The notes under the pieces: model-generated
Told to the model about the DNA's origin: nothing
Seen by the model: the letters and a program-made list of their open reading frames with translations, nothing else
Database searches by the model: none
Made by a program: the position numbers and the translations under genes
Source of the DNA: CAYYNP01 sp964472545
GTDB taxonomy: Bacteria > Planctomycetota > Planctomycetia > Pirellulales > Thermoguttaceae
Direction of reading: 5' to 3'
Assembly (NCBI GenBank): GCA_964472545.1
Contig: CAYYNP010000231.1
Location: 1 to 16,480, forward strand
DNA: 16,480 nt
Shown: piece after piece, positions 14,829 to 16,480 of the stretch
Layout of the letters: every line of letters starts with the position of its first letter
Position numbering within the stretch: position 1 is the first letter of the stretch

Positions 14829-15200
14829 ATGTCACTCTATCCCTCTGCGGACGCTTCCGCAAGCCCCGCCGAATTCGAGAACGCTGTCCAAGTTGGAACG
14901 GATGGCCTGAAAGCCGTCTCGACTGGACTGTGTCCCGGCTGCCCCGACTGCTTGGAAGACCATTCCGACTTGACGCCCGGACGATTCGAGGCCGGCATAG
15001 GCGACGGCTCGATATTCGAGGAGCCGTGGTTCTCGTGGTCGCCGTGTGAGTGTTGCGGGTCGACGCTCGGCGGGGATCGCGTAAGCGCCCACGGCGTCGA
15101 CGCCAACGGGGAGATCGTCCACTTCAGCGCGTGCGTCGACTGCATGTGCTACTTGGCCAACGGCGATCTACCGGAGAACTGGGAAGGCGGTGCAGGATGA
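14829..15200 (+). CDS. Zinc-ribbon-like protein of phage or plasmid type
   Basis: This acidic 123-residue protein has nine Cys residues. Cys73/Cys76 (C-E-C-C) and Cys102/Cys105 (C-V-D-C) form a CxxC...CxxC pair that fits a zinc ribbon. An N-terminal group, Cys35, Cys38 and Cys41, may add a second site. The stretch PWFSWSPCECCGSTLGG followed by VHFSACVDCMCYLANGD resembles short proteins I associate with phage and plasmid genomes; the family name is unknown to me. The start has GGAGG at 14816-14820, eight bases before ATG. Its stop overlaps the next gene's start as ATGA, so the two are translationally coupled. It may bind nucleic acid or a protein; nothing in the sequence shows which. Confidence 0.75.
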   Translation: MSLYPSADASASPAEFENAVQVGTDGLKAVSTGLCPGCPDCLEDHSDLTPGRFEAGIGDGSIFEEPWFSWSPCECCGSTLGGDRVSAHGVDANGEIVHFSACVDCMCYLANGDLPENWEGGAG

Positions 15201-15610
15201 CCAATCGCAACATCGAAATCGACGACGCGTTACAGGATCGCGTTGATTCCGCAATCGAGGACACCAAACAACTACTGCTGACGTTCTTGGCGGACAACCC
15301 CGACACGGAGGACACCCCGTGCCTTTCCAACGACTTGGACTACTCGGGGAGCTTTCACGAAATCGTTGACGGTTCCGTACCGATCTACACCGGCGAAATC
15401 AACGACACGTGGTATCCGCACGGCAGTGCCGTGGAGGAAGCCTACGAAAACGCCGGCATCGGGGAGAACCCTCGCGAGAACAACGGGATGGCTGCCATCT
15501 ACTGCTATGTCGAGCAAGAGGTGGCGGAGTGGTACCACGACAACGCCGAGGGCATCTTCGAGGGCTGGCAAGAGGAGCACAACGCGGACGAAAACGAGGG
15601 TGACGAGTAG
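15197..15610 (+). CDS. Acidic hypothetical protein of phage or plasmid type
   Basis: This 137-residue protein starts at the ATG that overlaps the previous stop (ATGA). A longer frame open from 15050 is Arg-rich before this point and is a shadow of the upstream gene. The N-terminal third (IEIDDALQDRVDSAIEDTKQLL) is probably helical. The middle, SFHEIVDGSVPIYTGEINDTWY, continues into AVEEAYENAGIGENPRENNGMAAIYCY and EVAEWYHDNAEGIFEGW. It resembles phage hypothetical proteins with an 'HEI-D-SVPIYT' pattern, which I recall but cannot name. The C-terminus is strongly acidic. A low pI and small size are compatible with an inhibitor, a DNA mimic or an accessory factor, but that is only a guess. A 10-bp hairpin follows the stop. 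Confidence 0.7.
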   Translation: MTNRNIEIDDALQDRVDSAIEDTKQLLLTFLADNPDTEDTPCLSNDLDYSGSFHEIVDGSVPIYTGEINDTWYPHGSAVEEAYENAGIGENPRENNGMAAIYCYVEQEVAEWYHDNAEGIFEGWQEEHNADENEGDE

Positions 15611-15632
15611 CCCGCCCCCAACTCAAAGCCCC

Positions 15633-15657
15633 AGTTGTCAAGGATTTCTTGACAACT
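15633..15657 (+). terminator. Perfect 10-bp hairpin between the hypothetical gene and the ATPase gene
   Basis: AGTTGTCAAG (15633-15642) and CTTGACAACT (15648-15657) are perfect inverted copies around the loop GATTT. It starts 22 bases after the previous stop and ends 21 bases before the next ATG. There is no T-run after it, so it may be an attenuator, an mRNA processing site, or an operator rather than a strong terminator. Confidence 0.45.
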
Positions 15658-15678
15658 CACAACCCAATAGGTGACCCC

Positions 15679-16338
15679 ATGGCAACCCAACACTTGTGCG
15701 AACGCTACCGGCCACGGTGCTTCAGCGAGATCATCGGGCAACCGAAGGCGCTCGCCATCATCGGACGTCTACAACAGCGAGGAGGCCTTGGAGGCCGATG
15801 CTTCTGGATTACCGGCGCGAGCGGCACCGGCAAAACGAGCATCGGAAGGCTTCTGGCACATGAGATCGCAGACCCCTGGAACGTGGAGGAAATCGACACG
15901 TCGGACGTCACCACCAAGACCATCGAACGCATCCGCCGAGCGATGTGCTGCCGGGGCATCGGCCAGAAGGGCGGGATGGCGTGGATTCTGAATGAATGCC
16001 GCGCGCTGACGGCCCGCATGGTCCAGAAGCTTCTGACGGTGGTCGAACCGCAAGGCGGGCTTCCGCCTCACGTGCTGTTCGCCATGACGCCAACGCACGA
16101 GGGGCAACTGAAGTTCGAGGGGCTGGCCGACTCAGCCCCGCTGTTGTCGAGGTGTATCCGGCTAGAACTGTCCCGCAGAGGATTGGCCCAGGCGTTCGCT
16201 GCGCGGGTCCGCGAGATCGCCAGAATCGAGAACCTCGACGGCAAGCCCTTGGCTGCCTACGTCCGCTCGATGCAGTCGTGCCGCAACAACATGCGCGCTG
16301 CCTTGATGCAGGTTGAAGCCGGCGCGATGGCCGACTGA
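15679..16338 (+). CDS. Small clamp-loader-like AAA+ ATPase (DnaX-like, phage or plasmid type)
   Basis: This 219-residue protein has the AAA+ clamp-loader layout: YRPRCFSEIIGQ near the N-terminus (the 'YRP-F-e-iiGQ' start of DnaX), Walker A GASGTGKTS at residues 46-54, a Walker B-like AWILNE at 101-106, sensor-1-like FAMTPT, and the SRC motif at 157-159 that supplies the arginine finger in clamp loaders. In Walker B the usual Asp is Asn (ILNE), followed by CRAL. It lacks the zinc module and the long C-terminal collar of cellular DnaX, so it is about one third of that length. It may load a sliding clamp or act as another DNA-metabolism ATPase. ATG 15679 is favoured over a TTG at 15649, which lies inside a hairpin; AGGTGA is just upstream. 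No clamp or polymerase gene is visible. Confidence 0.8.
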   Translation: MATQHLCERYRPRCFSEIIGQPKALAIIGRLQQRGGLGGRCFWITGASGTGKTSIGRLLAHEIADPWNVEEIDTSDVTTKTIERIRRAMCCRGIGQKGGMAWILNECRALTARMVQKLLTVVEPQGGLPPHVLFAMTPTHEGQLKFEGLADSAPLLSRCIRLELSRRGLAQAFAARVREIARIENLDGKPLAAYVRSMQSCRNNMRAALMQVEAGAMAD

Positions 16339-16362
16339 ATCGGAGACCAAGACACACGGCTG

Positions 16363-16395
16363 GAAACGGCCGGCCGCCCACGACTGAAACGGCCG
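16363..16395. repeat. Direct repeat GAAACGGCCG, two copies
   Basis: GAAACGGCCG occurs at 16363-16372 and 16386-16395, 23 bases apart. A near copy, GAAACAGCCG, is at 14568-14577, before the phage-type genes. These three lie on either side of the three-gene module. I see no further copies elsewhere in the window. They could be ends of an element or binding sites. Confidence 0.4.
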
Positions 16396-16398
16396 AAA

Positions 16399-16467
16399 AG
16401 TGTCGCTTTGCCACGATCGGCCCGAGAACTGTGCAATAGAGTGTCGCTACCGGACGGAAGCGACACT
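16399..16467. repeat. AGTGTCGCT repeat cluster with a hairpin
   Basis: AGTGTCGCT occurs directly at 16399-16407 and 16440-16448 and inverted at 16459-16467. The last two form a perfect 9-bp stem around a 10-nt loop. The cluster lies after the ATPase stop. It may be an operator, a small iteron-like array, or a transcript end. It continues to the window edge, so more copies may lie beyond. Confidence 0.5.
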
Positions 16468-16480
16468 GTAGGCCCTAAAC

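Noticed and set aside
15649..15678. TTG start adding ten residues to the clamp-loader-like ATPase
   Set aside because: The TTG lies within the right arm of a perfect hairpin, and the conserved YRP motif begins soon after the ATG at 15679, which has AGGTGA upstream.

Overview
The window looks like chromosomal DNA of a planctomycete or a close PVC-group relative. It is GC-rich. It carries two PEP-CTERM surface proteins, a pair of exported proteins with duplicated formylglycine-generating-enzyme (FGE)-fold domains, a very long HEAT-repeat lipoprotein, and a membrane-anchored protein with 24-residue 'DAGL' leucine-rich repeats. This mix is typical of planctomycetes. The assignment rests on gene families and style, not on a marker gene.

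Layout. 1-718: no gene I can support, with two inverted repeats. 719-2824 (+): a LamG-type lectin-fold protein, then a seven-bladed FG-GAP-like propeller, both ending in PEP-CTERM sorting tails. 2846-2878: a hairpin and an extended -10 promoter-like box. 2919-6597 (+): two adjacent paralogues, each with two FGE-fold domains, the first a lipoprotein and the second with a signal peptide. 6598-6706: a hairpin between convergent genes. 6707-11674 (-): a 1655-residue HEAT-repeat lipoprotein. 11860-12168 (+): a short hypothetical protein. 12222-12499 (-): a small membrane protein with an overlapping nine-residue leader ORF. 12993-14104 (+): a membrane LRR protein whose frame breaks at a C-run. 14105-14828: a gene-free stretch with TGTTTC-type motifs in both orientations. 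14829-16338 (+): three compactly arranged genes of phage or plasmid style (a zinc-ribbon-like protein, an acidic hypothetical protein, a clamp-loader-like AAA+ ATPase). 16339-16480: short direct and inverted repeats.

How the parts fit. The left 11.7 kb mostly encodes exported or surface-anchored proteins built from repeats (lectin fold, propeller, FGE-fold, HEAT), which suggests cell-envelope interaction functions. No substrate is evident. The right 1.7 kb is a different kind of DNA, compact and phage-like, and may be a small integrated or remnant element. No integrase, exosortase, sulfatase, tRNA, rRNA or CRISPR array is visible.

The most interesting points are: the LRR reading-frame break at C CCC CCT, with a potential hairpin 5 nt downstream; the absence of the canonical FGE cysteine pair from all four FGE-fold domains; a 12-bp promoter-like word shared by two distant genes; the Asp-to-Asn change in the Walker B motif of the small clamp-loader ATPase; and the repeats flanking the phage-like module. 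I do not see a clear-cut new defence or metabolic system.
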